Assembly (NCBI RefSeq): GCF_022662475.1
Contig: NZ_JAKNQQ010000005.1
Location: forward strand, 248,001-312,000
DNA length: 64,000 bases
Origin: Sphingomonas sp. TREG-RG-20F-R18-01
GTDB lineage: Bacteria > Pseudomonadota > Alphaproteobacteria > Sphingomonadales > Sphingomonadaceae
Reading direction: 5' to 3'
Shown: positions 18,802 to 27,581 of the stretch, piece by piece
Position numbering within the stretch: position 1 is the first letter of the stretch
Layout: the number at the start of each line of letters is the position of its first letter
The notes under the pieces: generated by a model
Seen by the model: only the letters and a program-made list of their open reading frames with translations
The model's database searches: none
Told to the model about the DNA's origin: nothing
Translations under genes and position numbers: made by a program

Positions 18802-19206
18802 ATGCAGCATATGGGTGTTCTGGGGCTTGCCGCCCTTTTGCTGGCGACGGCGGCGTGCCAGCAGCCGACCGCGAGCGATGATGCGCTCGCCGATTTCGAA
18901 CCGCCCACGCTCGCCAAGCGCGACGAAGTGCGCCAGTTGCTCGAAAAGCGCTTTGCCGAACGCGACGTCGACGGCGACGGCCGGCTGACCAAGATGGAAC
19001 TGGGCAATGCCCGCGCGGATCGGATTGCCCGCGCGGATACCGACCAGGATGGCGCGATCAGCCGCAGCGAGTTCGTCGCGCGCGGGCTCGCCCGGTTCGA
19101 TCGGGCGGATGCCAATCATGACGGCATGGTCACCAACAAGGAACAGGATGCCGCGCGCGCCGCTGACGGCGCGACCGCGACGCCGGCGCAAACCCGCGCA
19201 CAGTGA
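18802..19206 (+). CDS. EF-hand lipoprotein
   Basis: 134 residues. A lipoprotein signal with LLLATAAC (C19) is followed by three canonical calcium loops: D55-V-D57-G-D59 to E66, D79-T-D81-Q-D83 to E90, and D103-A-N105-H-D107 to E114. All have D/N at positions 1, 3 and 5 and E at 12, so calcium binding is likely. I use ATG 18802 after GGGAGACGACG; ATG 18811 is an alternative. Envelope-located calcium sensor or buffer by inference. 39 bases precede ppc. Confidence 0.85.
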   Translation: MQHMGVLGLAALLLATAACQQPTASDDALADFEPPTLAKRDEVRQLLEKRFAERDVDGDGRLTKMELGNARADRIARADTDQDGAISRSEFVARGLARFDRADANHDGMVTNKEQDAARAADGATATPAQTRAQ

Positions 19207-19245
19207 TGGTTGACCCGGGGGGTGTTGCGATGCAGCATCCCTCGC

Positions 19246-21924
19246 ATGGCTGACCTCCCCTCGATCACCAACAATCCCGACATCCGCTTCCTGGGCAAAT
19301 TGCTCGGCGACGTGATCCGCGCCTATGGCGGCGAAGCGCTGTACGCGCGTACCGAATCGATCCGGGCGGCTTCGGTCGAACGGCACCGCGGAGCGGATGC
19401 GGGCGACACCGCCGACCTCGGGCTCGACCAGCTCGACCTGGACGAGACGCTCGATTTCGTCCGCGGCTTCATGCTGTTCTCGATGCTCGCCAACCTCGCC
19501 GAGGATCGCCAGGGAATTGCCGCCGAACAGGGGGCCGACCTTGCCTCCGCGCTGGAGCGGCTGGCGGGGGAAGGGATCGACCGGCCCCGGGCGATCGCAC
19601 TGCTGCAGCACGCGCTGGTCGCCCCGGTGCTGACCGCGCATCCGACCGAGGTGCGGCGCAAGTCCATGATCGACCACCGCAACCGCATCGCCGCGCTGAT
19701 GCAGCTGCGCGACGGCGGCGCGACCGACACGCCCGATGGCGACGATATCGAGGAAGCGATCCTCCGCCAGATCGCGCTCCTGTGGCAGACCCGCGTGCTG
19801 CGGCGCGAACGGCTGTACGTCACCGACGAGGTGGAAACCGCGCTCAGCTATCTGCGCGACGTGTTCCTGCCAGCGCTGCCCGCGCTGTACCAGCGCTGGG
19901 ACCGGGCGCTGGGCGGGCGGACGCCCGGCTTCCTCAAGCCCGGCAGCTGGATCGGCGGGGATCGCGACGGCAACCCGTTCGTCACCGCCGACAGCCTGCG
20001 CGCCGCGCTGGCCAAGGCGAGCGAGGCGGTGCTCGGTTATTACCTGGAGGGCGTCCACGCGCTCGGCGCGGAACTGTCGATCTCGACCAACCTCGCCCCG
20101 GCCGACGCCGCGGTCGCGGCGCTGGCCGATGCGAGCGGGGACACGTCCGAAAGCCGCAGCGACGAGCCGTATCGCCGGGCGCTGTCGGGGATCTATGCCC
20201 GCCTCGTCGCGACGCACCAGGCGCTGACGGGCAAGCCGGCCCCGCGCCTCGGCCCGCTCAAGGGCGAGCGCTACGCCGATCCGCAGGCGTTCCGCGCCGA
20301 CCTCGTCGTGATCGCGCGGGCGCTGGCGGCGGGGGGAGACGGCGCGCTGTCGTCGGGTGGTGCGCTCGGACGGCTGATCCGCGCGGTCGAGACGTTCGGC
20401 TTCCACCTCGCCACGCTCGACCTGCGGCAGAACAGCGCGGTGCTCGAACGCGTGGTCGCCGAACTGCTCAAGGTCGCCGGCGTCGAGGACGACTATCTGG
20501 CGCTGACCGAATCGCAGCGCGTCTCGCTGTTGCGGCACGAACTGTCGAACGCCCGCCCGCTGGGGAGCGCGTTCGCGGCCTATTCGGACGAGACACAATC
20601 CGAACTCGCGATCCTGCGCGCCGCCGCGACCGCGCACGCGACCTATGGCACGGCGTGCATCGTCCAGCATATCGTGTCGATGGCACAATCGGTGTCGGAT
20701 CTGCTCGAGCTCAACGTGCTGCTCAAGGAGGTCGGCCTGTATCGCCCGCACGGCGACACACCCGATGCCGCCATCATGGCGGTGCCGCTGTTCGAGACGA
20801 TCGGCGACCTGGAGGCCGCGCCCGACATCATGACCGAATGGTTCGCGCTGCCCGAGGTGCGCAGCGTGACCGCCAAGCGCGGCTATCAGGAAGTCATGAT
20901 CGGCTATTCCGATTCGAACAAGGACGGCGGCTACCTCACCTCGACCTGGAGCCTGTCCAAGGCGTCGACCGCGCTGCGGGGCGTGTTCGCCGAGGCCGGT
21001 GTCGGGATGCAGCTGTTCCACGGGCGCGGCGGCGCGGTCGGGCGCGGCGGCGGCTCGGCGTTCGCGGCGATTCGCGCGCAGCCGTTCGGCACGGTGCAGG
21101 GACGCATCCGCATCACCGAACAGGGCGAGGTGATCGCGGGCAAATATGGCACGCGCGAAAGCGCGATGACCAACCTGGAGGCGATGGCGTCGGCGACGCT
21201 GCTCGCCAGTCTCGAGCCGGAGCCCTTGTCCGCCGCCGACACGCGGCGCTTCGCTGCCGCGATGGACCAGCTGTCGACCAGCGCGTTCGAAGCGTATCGC
21301 GGGCTGGTCTACGGGACCGAGGGGTTCCGCACCTTCTTCCGCGAGATGACGCCGATCGCCGAGATTTCCGGGCTCAAGATCGGCTCGCGTCCCGCGAGCC
21401 GGACCAAGAGCGACCGGATCGAGGATTTGCGCGCGATTCCCTGGGTGTTCAGCTGGGCACAGGCGCGCGTGATGCTGCCGGGCTGGTACGGCGTCGGGCA
21501 GGCGCTCGACTCGTTCGCGGACAAGGGGCTGCTCCGTGAGATGGCGCAGGGCTGGCCGTTCTTCGCCGCGACGCTCGCCAATATGGAGCAGGTCATCGCC
21601 AAGTCGGACATGGGCATCGCCGCGCGCTACGCCGCGCTGGTCGAAGACCGGGCGCTGGCGGACGCGATCTTCCCGCGGATCGCGGGCGGGTGGCGGCAGG
21701 CGCATGACGGGTTGCTCGCCGTGACCGGGCAGTCCCGCCTGCTCGAGGCGCATCCCGCGCTGGAGACGTCGATCCGGCTGCGCCTGCCCTATATCGAACC
21801 GCTCAACCGGTTGCAGATCGAACTCATCAAGCGCCGCCGTGCGGGCGACGCGGACGAGCGGATCGGCGAAGGCATCCTGCTGTCGATCAACGCGATCGCG
21901 ACCGCGCTGCGCAACAGCGGGTGA
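19246..21924 (+). CDS. ppc: Phosphoenolpyruvate carboxylase
   Basis: 892 residues, the normal length for bacterial PEPC. It carboxylates PEP with bicarbonate to oxaloacetate, feeding the TCA cycle. Active-site signatures are VLTAHPTEVRRKS (catalytic His), GYSDSNKDGGYLTSTW and FHGRGGAVGRGGGSA; the C-terminus is slightly unusual (ATALRNSG instead of the common NTG). ATG 19246 gives a start matching the family. No neighbouring genes of the pathway are linked. Confidence 0.98.
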   Translation: MADLPSITNNPDIRFLGKLLGDVIRAYGGEALYARTESIRAASVERHRGADAGDTADLGLDQLDLDETLDFVRGFMLFSMLANLAEDRQGIAAEQGADLASALERLAGEGIDRPRAIALLQHALVAPVLTAHPTEVRRKSMIDHRNRIAALMQLRDGGATDTPDGDDIEEAILRQIALLWQTRVLRRERLYVTDEVETALSYLRDVFLPALPALYQRWDRALGGRTPGFLKPGSWIGGDRDGNPFVTADSLRAALAKASEAVLGYYLEGVHALGAELSISTNLAPADAAVAALADASGDTSESRSDEPYRRALSGIYARLVATHQALTGKPAPRLGPLKGERYADPQAFRADLVVIARALAAGGDGALSSGGALGRLIRAVETFGFHLATLDLRQNSAVLERVVAELLKVAGVEDDYLALTESQRVSLLRHELSNARPLGSAFAAYSDETQSELAILRAAATAHATYGTACIVQHIVSMAQSVSDLLELNVLLKEVGLYRPHGDTPDAAIMAVPLFETIGDLEAAPDIMTEWFALPEVRSVTAKRGYQEVMIGYSDSNKDGGYLTSTWSLSKASTALRGVFAEAGVGMQLFHGRGGAVGRGGGSAFAAIRAQPFGTVQGRIRITEQGEVIAGKYGTRESAMTNLEAMASATLLASLEPEPLSAADTRRFAAAMDQLSTSAFEAYRGLVYGTEGFRTFFREMTPIAEISGLKIGSRPASRTKSDRIEDLRAIPWVFSWAQARVMLPGWYGVGQALDSFADKGLLREMAQGWPFFAATLANMEQVIAKSDMGIAARYAALVEDRALADAIFPRIAGGWRQAHDGLLAVTGQSRLLEAHPALETSIRLRLPYIEPLNRLQIELIKRRRAGDADERIGEGILLSINAIATALRNSG

Positions 21925-21950
21925 GGCGCCTCCCCCGCAACCTACTTCTG

Positions 21951-22055
21951 CTTCCCCGGCGAAGGCCGGGGCCCAGTCGAGGAACGGAAGATTGCGGGCG
22001 GCGACGCGCCGTTGCTTCGGTCATCGCGACTGGGCCCCGGCCTTCGCCGGGGAAG
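21951..22055. repeat. Dispersed inverted repeat, family A variant (CTTCCCCGGCGAAGG)
   Basis: Arms 21951-21979 and 22027-22055 are perfect 29-base reverse complements. The core matches family A, but the outer ends are CTTCCCC...CCCAGTCG rather than CGTCACC, defining a subfamily shared with the copy at 39741-39848. It lies downstream of ppc, between convergent genes. Confidence 0.88.
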
Positions 22056-22099
22056 AAAGTAAGGGGAACGCGACCCGCCGTCAGCCCCGACGAAAGGCG

Positions 22100-22720
22100 T
22101 CAGGCGACCACCGGCACGCCATCGTCCGGCACCACGCCAGCAGGCTCGCCCCGCGAATACAGCCCGACCAGCACGCCAGCGCCGATCACATGCCCCGCAA
22201 TCGCATTGAGCACTGCCCCGCGCCCCGGCCCGTCACCCAGGTCCTCCGCCACGCAATCGAGCGCGAACAGCTGGAAGACATAGCGGTGATCGCCATGCCC
22301 GGTGGGCGGATCGGGCGCGAGCCAGCCCTGCGAGAGATAGGAGTTGCGCCCGACCCCGCCACCATCGGGATGCGCATCCGCGACGATCGCGCCTTCCTCG
22401 ATCCGCCCCGCGTCGGCGGGCAGGCCCCACAGGATCGCATGCACCAGCGGTGCGGGCGTCGGCGAATCGGCATCCTCGACCACCAGCGCGACACTCAGCG
22501 TCCCCGACGGCACCGCGCCCCAGGTCAGCGGCGGCGAAACGCCGTCGCCGTCGGCGGTAAAGCGCGGTGGAATGCGCCCTTCGTTCGCGAACGCTGGACT
22601 GGTGACCTCGATCGTCGCGAAATCGCGACCGAGCACCGGCTCCGCGATGATCAGCTTGTCCGCGCCAGCGCGGACGTTGCGCAAGGCGGCACCGAGCCAG
22701 TGGGGAAGATGTTCGAGCAT
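22100..22720 (-). CDS. YbhB/YbcL-family Raf kinase inhibitor-like (PEBP) protein
   Basis: 206 residues of the phosphatidylethanolamine-binding protein fold. Family residues: FTADGDGVSPPLTWGAVP, VVEDADSPTP, VHAILWGLPA, GRNSYLSQGWLAPDPPTGHGDHRYVFQLFALD. Bacterial members are cytoplasmic or periplasmic and their ligand is generally unknown. I use ATG 22720 (MLEHLPHWLG), preceded by AAGGA; a TTG 30 bases upstream is an alternative. Its start lies 55 bases from the thioesterase stop and both run on the minus strand. Confidence 0.9.
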   Translation of the reverse strand: MLEHLPHWLGAALRNVRAGADKLIIAEPVLGRDFATIEVTSPAFANEGRIPPRFTADGDGVSPPLTWGAVPSGTLSVALVVEDADSPTPAPLVHAILWGLPADAGRIEEGAIVADAHPDGGGVGRNSYLSQGWLAPDPPTGHGDHRYVFQLFALDCVAEDLGDGPGRGAVLNAIAGHVIGAGVLVGLYSRGEPAGVVPDDGVPVVA

Positions 22721-22775
22721 CGCATCAATCCTTGAAACCTGAAGCTTCAAGCCTCCGCAGCCCCAAGCGGTTCCG

Positions 22776-23171
22776 TCAGGCGGATAAAAACGGCGCGGCG
22801 ATCTCCTCGCGCACCCGCAGCAACCGCCCGGTCACGCGGTCGATCAGCGCCCAGGTCGTCACCGCCTGCACCTTGACCTTGCCGTCCGCCCCGAGGAACC
22901 GGACATGCCGGTCGAACCGCGCGCCGGTCGGCGGCGCGGGGACCCACGTCTCGCCGGTGACGGTCTCGCCCGCCGCGACATTGCCGCAGTAATCGATCTC
23001 GTGCCGGGTCACGACCCAGACATAGGCCGCCTGCTGTTCGGGCGGGGCAATCGCCTGCCAATGCGCGACCGCGATTTGCTGGATCCAGCGGACCCATACC
23101 GCATTGTTGACGTGGCCGAGTTCGTCGATGTCGTCGGGCGTCGCGGTGATCAAAAGCGTGAAGCGCGTCAT
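22776..23171 (-). CDS. Acyl-CoA thioesterase, hotdog fold
   Basis: 131 residues. The DIDELGHVNNAVWVRWIQQ motif holds the catalytic Asp and the start of the hotdog helix, as in 4-hydroxybenzoyl-CoA thioesterase/YbgC-like enzymes that hydrolyse acyl-CoA thioesters. ATG 23171 overlaps the DedA stop by four bases (ATGA). Substrate uncertain. Confidence 0.92.
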   Translation of the reverse strand: MTRFTLLITATPDDIDELGHVNNAVWVRWIQQIAVAHWQAIAPPEQQAAYVWVVTRHEIDYCGNVAAGETVTGETWVPAPPTGARFDRHVRFLGADGKVKVQAVTTWALIDRVTGRLLRVREEIAAPFLSA

Positions 23172-23743
23172 GCCGCCTGTGTGCGCCGCCCGCGCCACCA
23201 ATGCCAGAGGCCGAGCACCAGCGCGATCGCGACGACCACGCCGCCGACGATCAGGATCGCATGCTTGTCCGGAAGGAAGCGCTCGATCAGTTTTTCGAAA
23301 CTGTGCCCGAACAGATAGCCGATCCCGGTGAACACGATCCCCCAGACGATCGCCGCGACGAGATTGATCATGACGAACAATTTGGTCGAGACCTTGGTCG
23401 TGCCGATCGCGATCGGGCTGATCGTGCGGAAGCCGTAGATGAAGCGGAACGCGAAGATGAACCCGATCGGATAGCGTTCGAGCAGCCCCAGCGCGCGTTC
23501 GAAGATCGGCTTCTCGCGCGCGCGGCGGACCCACGGCTTGTCGCGGAAATACCGGCCGAGCGAGAAGAAGGTCTGGTCCGCGACGAACGACCCCGCCGCC
23601 GCCGCCACCATCGCGCCGGGGAGCGGGAACAGCCCCTTGTGCGCGAGCAGCCCGCCCGCGACGACGACGGTCTCGCCCTCGATCCCGGCGCCTGCGAACA
23701 AGGCGATGAGGCCGTAATGCTGGATGATGGATTCGATCGACAT
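23168..23743 (-). CDS. DedA-family membrane protein
   Basis: 191 residues with several membrane segments. DedA/Tvp38-type features include GLIALFAGAGIEGETVVVAGGLLAHKG, FIFAFRFIYGFRTISPIAIGTTKVS (conserved Arg and Pro residues of the amphipathic re-entrant loop), and FVMINLVAAIVWGIVFTGIGYLFG. The family includes undecaprenyl- and other phospholipid-transporting flippases important for envelope homeostasis. ATG 23743 is chosen; longer frames read into the repeat element. Confidence 0.93.
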   Translation of the reverse strand: MSIESIIQHYGLIALFAGAGIEGETVVVAGGLLAHKGLFPLPGAMVAAAAGSFVADQTFFSLGRYFRDKPWVRRAREKPIFERALGLLERYPIGFIFAFRFIYGFRTISPIAIGTTKVSTKLFVMINLVAAIVWGIVFTGIGYLFGHSFEKLIERFLPDKHAILIVGGVVVAIALVLGLWHWWRGRRTQAA

Positions 23744-23812
23744 AGGCGGCTCAAATCCGCGCGCGCCCCGATGTTCCCCGGCGACGGCAGGGGCCGGCAA
23801 AAGCCGCGCGAC

Positions 23813-23923
23813 CGTCACCCCGGCGAAGGCCGGGGCCGCCATGTTATCTGGCACCGGCGACGATACAGCACTCTACCGCCGCGCCAAGGTAACGAGACGG
23901 CCCCGGCCTTCGCCGGGGTGACG
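23813..23923. repeat. Dispersed inverted repeat, family A, copy near ptrB
   Basis: Arms 23813-23837 and 23899-23923 are exact reverse complements, identical in sequence to the arms at 150-174 and 241-265. The copy lies between ptrB (ends 23941) and the DedA gene, both on the minus strand. Confidence 0.88.
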
Positions 23924-23940
23924 GGTCTATTGCTCAGCCC

Positions 23941-26034
23941 TTACCCCTCGATGCCGAGCTGCCACAGCACGAACGCATGTTCCTCCGCGCCCTCGCGCAG
24001 CGATTCGAACCGCCCCGACTTGCCGCCATGCCCCGCGCCCATGTTGGTCTTGAGCAGCAACACGTTGTCGTCGGTCTTGGTCGCCCGCAGCTTGGCCGCC
24101 CATTTCGCGGGTTCCCAATAGGTCACGCGCGGGTCGTTAAGCCCGCCCGAGATGAACATCGGCGGATAGGCTTGCGCCTTGACCTGATCATAGGGCGAAT
24201 AGCCGCGGATCAACTCGAACGACGCCTTGTCCTCGATCGGATTGCCCCATTCGGGCCATTCGCCCGGCGTCAGCGGCAGCTCGGCGTCGAGCATGGTGTT
24301 GAGCACGTCGACGAACGGCACATCGGCGATCACCGCGCCCCACAGCTCGGGATCGGAATTGACGACCGCCCCCATCAGCTCGCCGCCCGCCGAACGTCCC
24401 GCGATCGCGATCTTGCCCGCGGCAGTCCAGCCGTCCGCGACCAGCCCTTTCGCAACATCGACGAAATCGTTGAACGTATTTGCGCGCTTCTCGAGCTTGC
24501 CGTCGAGATACCATTGCTGGCCGAGATCGTCGCCGCCGCGAATATGCGCGATCGCATAGGCAAAGCCTCGATCGAGCAGCGACAATCGCCCGGTCGAGAA
24601 GCCCGGCGGAATCGCGTAACCATATGCGCCGTAAGCATAAAGGAACAACGGGCGCGACCCGTCCCTGGGGAAGTCGGCGGGATAGACGATCGACACCGGC
24701 ACCTCGGTCCCGTCACGTGCGGCGATCTTGAGGCGTTCGGTGCGATATTTGGCGGCCTGATAGCCCGAGGGAATTTCCTGGACCTTGAGCGTGGTCAGCT
24801 CGCCGGTGGCGACGTCATAGTCATACTCGGTCCCCGGCGTGACCATCGATTCATAGCCGACACGCAACACGTCCATCGCATATTCGGGATTATTGCCGAG
24901 CCCCGCGTCATAGCTCGCCTCGGGGAAGCGGATCCGCTGCGGCGCGATCCCATCGTCGTAGCGGTGGATCTCGATTTGATCGAGCCCGTCCTCGCGCCCG
25001 TCGACGATGAAGAAATCGCGGAAACAGTCGATCCCGGTCATGTAGAAATGCCGCGACGGCGCGATCTTCTCGACCCATTCGCCCGGCGCCGAGATATGCG
25101 CGGTGCACAGCCGGAAATTGGGATCGGTGTCGTTGGTGTGGATGAACAACGTGTCGCCGTGCATGTCGACGTCATATTCGCGCCCCACTTGCCGCGCCGA
25201 CACCAGCAACGGCGTCGCGAGCGGATCGGTCGCGGGGAGAAGGTAGATTTCGCTCGTCACATGGTCGCCGCTCGACAGCACGATCCACTTGCGGTCGCTC
25301 GTCTCGCTGACGCCGACGCGGAAGCCTTCGTCGGCCTCCTTGAACAATTCCACATCGTCCGCGATCGGCGTGCCGAGCCAGTGCAGCCGCGCGTTGTCTG
25401 TGCGCCACTGGTCGTTGGCGAGACCGTAGAGGAAGCCCTTGTCGTCCGCGGTCCAGACGATCTCGGACAGCATGCCCGGGATGACATCGGGCAGATGCTC
25501 GCCGGTGGTCAGGTCCTTGACGCGAATCTCGAACCGCTCCGAGCCATTGTCGTCGATCGCATAGGCGAGCAGCCGCCCGTCATTGCTGATCGAGAAGGCG
25601 CCCAGCCGGAAATATTCCTTGCCCTCCGCCAGCACGGGCTCGTCGAGGATCAGTTCGTCCTTGCTCGTATCGGTGCCCGCGGCGACCGGGCGACGCCACC
25701 ACTTGCGATACTGCCCGCCGGTCTCGAACGCGGTCCAGTACAGCCAGTCGCCGTCCTTCTGCGGGACCGACGAATCGTCTTCCTTGATGCGGCCCTTCAT
25801 CTCTTCGTAAAGCCGGTCGACCAGCGGGCGGTGCGGCGCCATCACGCTTTCGAAATAGGCGTTTTCCGCCGCCAGATAGGCGAGCACGTCGGGATCGGTC
25901 ACCTCGGGATAGCCCGGATCCTTGATCCACGCATAGGGGTCCTCGATCGTGATGCCGTGCGCGGTGAAGCTGTGCGGACGCTGCTCGGCAACGGGGGGCG
26001 TCGGGAGTGTGGAGGGCGATGGGCTCTGGGTCAT
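23941..26034 (-). CDS. ptrB: Oligopeptidase B (S9A serine peptidase)
   Basis: 697 residues. OpB cleaves short peptides after Arg or Lys in the cytoplasm. An N-terminal beta-propeller is followed by an alpha/beta hydrolase domain with triad S548 (AGRSAGGELMG), D634 (LNDPRVTYWEPAKW) and H669 (GAGHGGKSGR). The start IEDPYAWIKDPGYPEV is the family norm. No signal peptide; the N-tail is low-complexity (Ser/Pro). The gene is transcribed alone. Confidence 0.96.
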   Translation of the reverse strand: MTQSPSPSTLPTPPVAEQRPHSFTAHGITIEDPYAWIKDPGYPEVTDPDVLAYLAAENAYFESVMAPHRPLVDRLYEEMKGRIKEDDSSVPQKDGDWLYWTAFETGGQYRKWWRRPVAAGTDTSKDELILDEPVLAEGKEYFRLGAFSISNDGRLLAYAIDDNGSERFEIRVKDLTTGEHLPDVIPGMLSEIVWTADDKGFLYGLANDQWRTDNARLHWLGTPIADDVELFKEADEGFRVGVSETSDRKWIVLSSGDHVTSEIYLLPATDPLATPLLVSARQVGREYDVDMHGDTLFIHTNDTDPNFRLCTAHISAPGEWVEKIAPSRHFYMTGIDCFRDFFIVDGREDGLDQIEIHRYDDGIAPQRIRFPEASYDAGLGNNPEYAMDVLRVGYESMVTPGTEYDYDVATGELTTLKVQEIPSGYQAAKYRTERLKIAARDGTEVPVSIVYPADFPRDGSRPLFLYAYGAYGYAIPPGFSTGRLSLLDRGFAYAIAHIRGGDDLGQQWYLDGKLEKRANTFNDFVDVAKGLVADGWTAAGKIAIAGRSAGGELMGAVVNSDPELWGAVIADVPFVDVLNTMLDAELPLTPGEWPEWGNPIEDKASFELIRGYSPYDQVKAQAYPPMFISGGLNDPRVTYWEPAKWAAKLRATKTDDNVLLLKTNMGAGHGGKSGRFESLREGAEEHAFVLWQLGIEG

Positions 26035-26278
26035 TCCCGTCTCTTAAGCATGCCGGTGCGGCTTGTCGAAGCCCTGCGAACCGAACGATCCTCAACCCGG
26101 TTGCGGTTGACATGGGTTGGCGACGTCTTGGTTACGATCGGGCAACGATGCGGCCCGGCATGGCCTGTGGGGTGACGCAGGATCGTGCTAGTACCCCGAT
26201 CCGTCCCCCAGTGCCTCGAGGATTTGCTCATCAGCCAGCCCAGCCGATCGCCCGTCTCCTGTGCTGCGGCGGGTCGCG

Positions 26279-27331
26279 ATGCCCGATAGGCGCGCGACGT
26301 TCCTCGAAAAACTCCCGCTGCTCGGGACACGGCCGATCGTTCGCTACACGCTGGCGGCGGCGCTGTCGGTCGGCGCGTGCGGGTTGCGCAGCGGGCTCGA
26401 CCCGTGGTTTCCGCCGGGCTTCCCGTTTCTCACCTTCTTCCCCGCGGTCATCCTTTCCGCCTTCGTGCTCGGGCGCGGTCCGGGGATTCTTTCGGCGATC
26501 CTGTGCGGGTTGATGGCGTGGTATTATTTCATCCCGCCCTTCTTCAGCTTCAATATTGGCCAGGGGACGACCACCGCGCTTGGTTTTTATGTGGCGGTGG
26601 TGGTGGTGGACATCACGCTGGTCCACTGGATGCAGAACGCCAACCACCGGCTACGCCGCGAACGCGAGCGCAGCCATGCGCTCGCCGACACCAGCGCGCG
26701 GCTGGCCGAACGCAACGAGCTGCTGTTCCGCGAACTCCAGCACCGCGTCTCGAACAACATCCAGACGGTCGGCGCGATACTGACGCTGCACCGCCGCGGG
26801 GTCGACCATGATCTGGCCAAGAAGGCGCTCGACGATGCCGCCGCGCGGATCGGGCTGATCGGGCGAATCCAGCGGCAGCTGTACGACATCGACGGCAAAA
26901 ATACCGATCTCGCGGCGTTCATGCAGGCGTTGATCAACGATCTTGCCGAGTCCGACGGCCGCGTCGGCATACGCTACGATGTCGCGGTCGCGCCCGGAAT
27001 CGTGCTGCACCCCGATGCGCTGATCCCGTTCGCGCTCATTCTCGCCGAAGCGGTCGCCAATGCGAGCGAACACGGCTTCGCCGATCGCGCGACGGGGGTG
27101 ATCCGGATCGCGCTCGACCATGCGCCGGACGGCATGGTCCTGCGGGTCCGCGATGACGGCGCGGGGCTGCCCCCGGGGTTCGCGGTCGCGGGCAGCACCA
27201 GCCTCGGCCTCAAGATCGCGCTCGCGCTCGCACGGCAGCTCGACGGCACCTTCGACGTGCTGCCCGCGAGCGGCGGTGGCACGACGAGCGTGCTGACGAT
27301 CCCCGACCGGGTCGCGCTGCCGGACGGGTGA
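26279..27331 (+). CDS. Membrane sensor histidine kinase, DUF4118 plus HisKA_2
   Basis: 350 residues. Four closely packed membrane helices in the first 120 residues (DUF4118 type, as in KdpD), then a helix and a HisKA_2 phosphoacceptor site FRELQHRVSNNIQ with H155, then a HATPase domain with NASEHGF, DDGAGLP and SLGLKIA. HisKA_2 kinases often feed alphaproteobacterial general stress or light responses. No regulator gene is adjacent, so it is an orphan. ATG 26279 (MPDRRATFLEK) is used; GTG 26261 is possible. Confidence 0.92.
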   Translation: MPDRRATFLEKLPLLGTRPIVRYTLAAALSVGACGLRSGLDPWFPPGFPFLTFFPAVILSAFVLGRGPGILSAILCGLMAWYYFIPPFFSFNIGQGTTTALGFYVAVVVVDITLVHWMQNANHRLRRERERSHALADTSARLAERNELLFRELQHRVSNNIQTVGAILTLHRRGVDHDLAKKALDDAAARIGLIGRIQRQLYDIDGKNTDLAAFMQALINDLAESDGRVGIRYDVAVAPGIVLHPDALIPFALILAEAVANASEHGFADRATGVIRIALDHAPDGMVLRVRDDGAGLPPGFAVAGSTSLGLKIALALARQLDGTFDVLPASGGGTTSVLTIPDRVALPDG

Positions 27332-27357
27332 GGCCGGGGGCGCACCATCTATCTTCC

Positions 27358-27473
27358 CGTCACCCCGGCGCAGGCCGGGGCCGCCACGTTGAAGCACGTG
27401 ACCGAGGATGCAGCGCCTCGTCGCCCACTCGCGCCCGGGCAACCAGACGGCCCCGGCCTTCGCCGGGGTGACG
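27358..27473. repeat. Dispersed inverted repeat, family A, copy upstream of pepP
   Basis: Left arm 27358-27382 (one mismatch: GCGCAGG for GCGAAGG) and right arm 27449-27473. Its spacer segment CGCCCGGGCAACCAGACGG matches the reverse complement of the spacer in the copy at 150-265, so the two are inverted copies of one longer element. Confidence 0.87.
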
Positions 27474-27581
27474 GACGAGACGACGCCTTCACCACCGCCC
27501 CCGAGGTTCCCCTCGCAACCTGCCCGCGGCTGGCCTATTCTCGCCTGCCCAATGTTCAGCACAGCCGGAAAGCCCTCGCCG

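Noticed and set aside
18730..21753. 1007-codon open frame on the minus strand opposite ppc
   Set aside because: Arg/Ala/Gln/Gly-rich, no family motifs; it mirrors the ppc codon pattern and is an artefact of high G+C.
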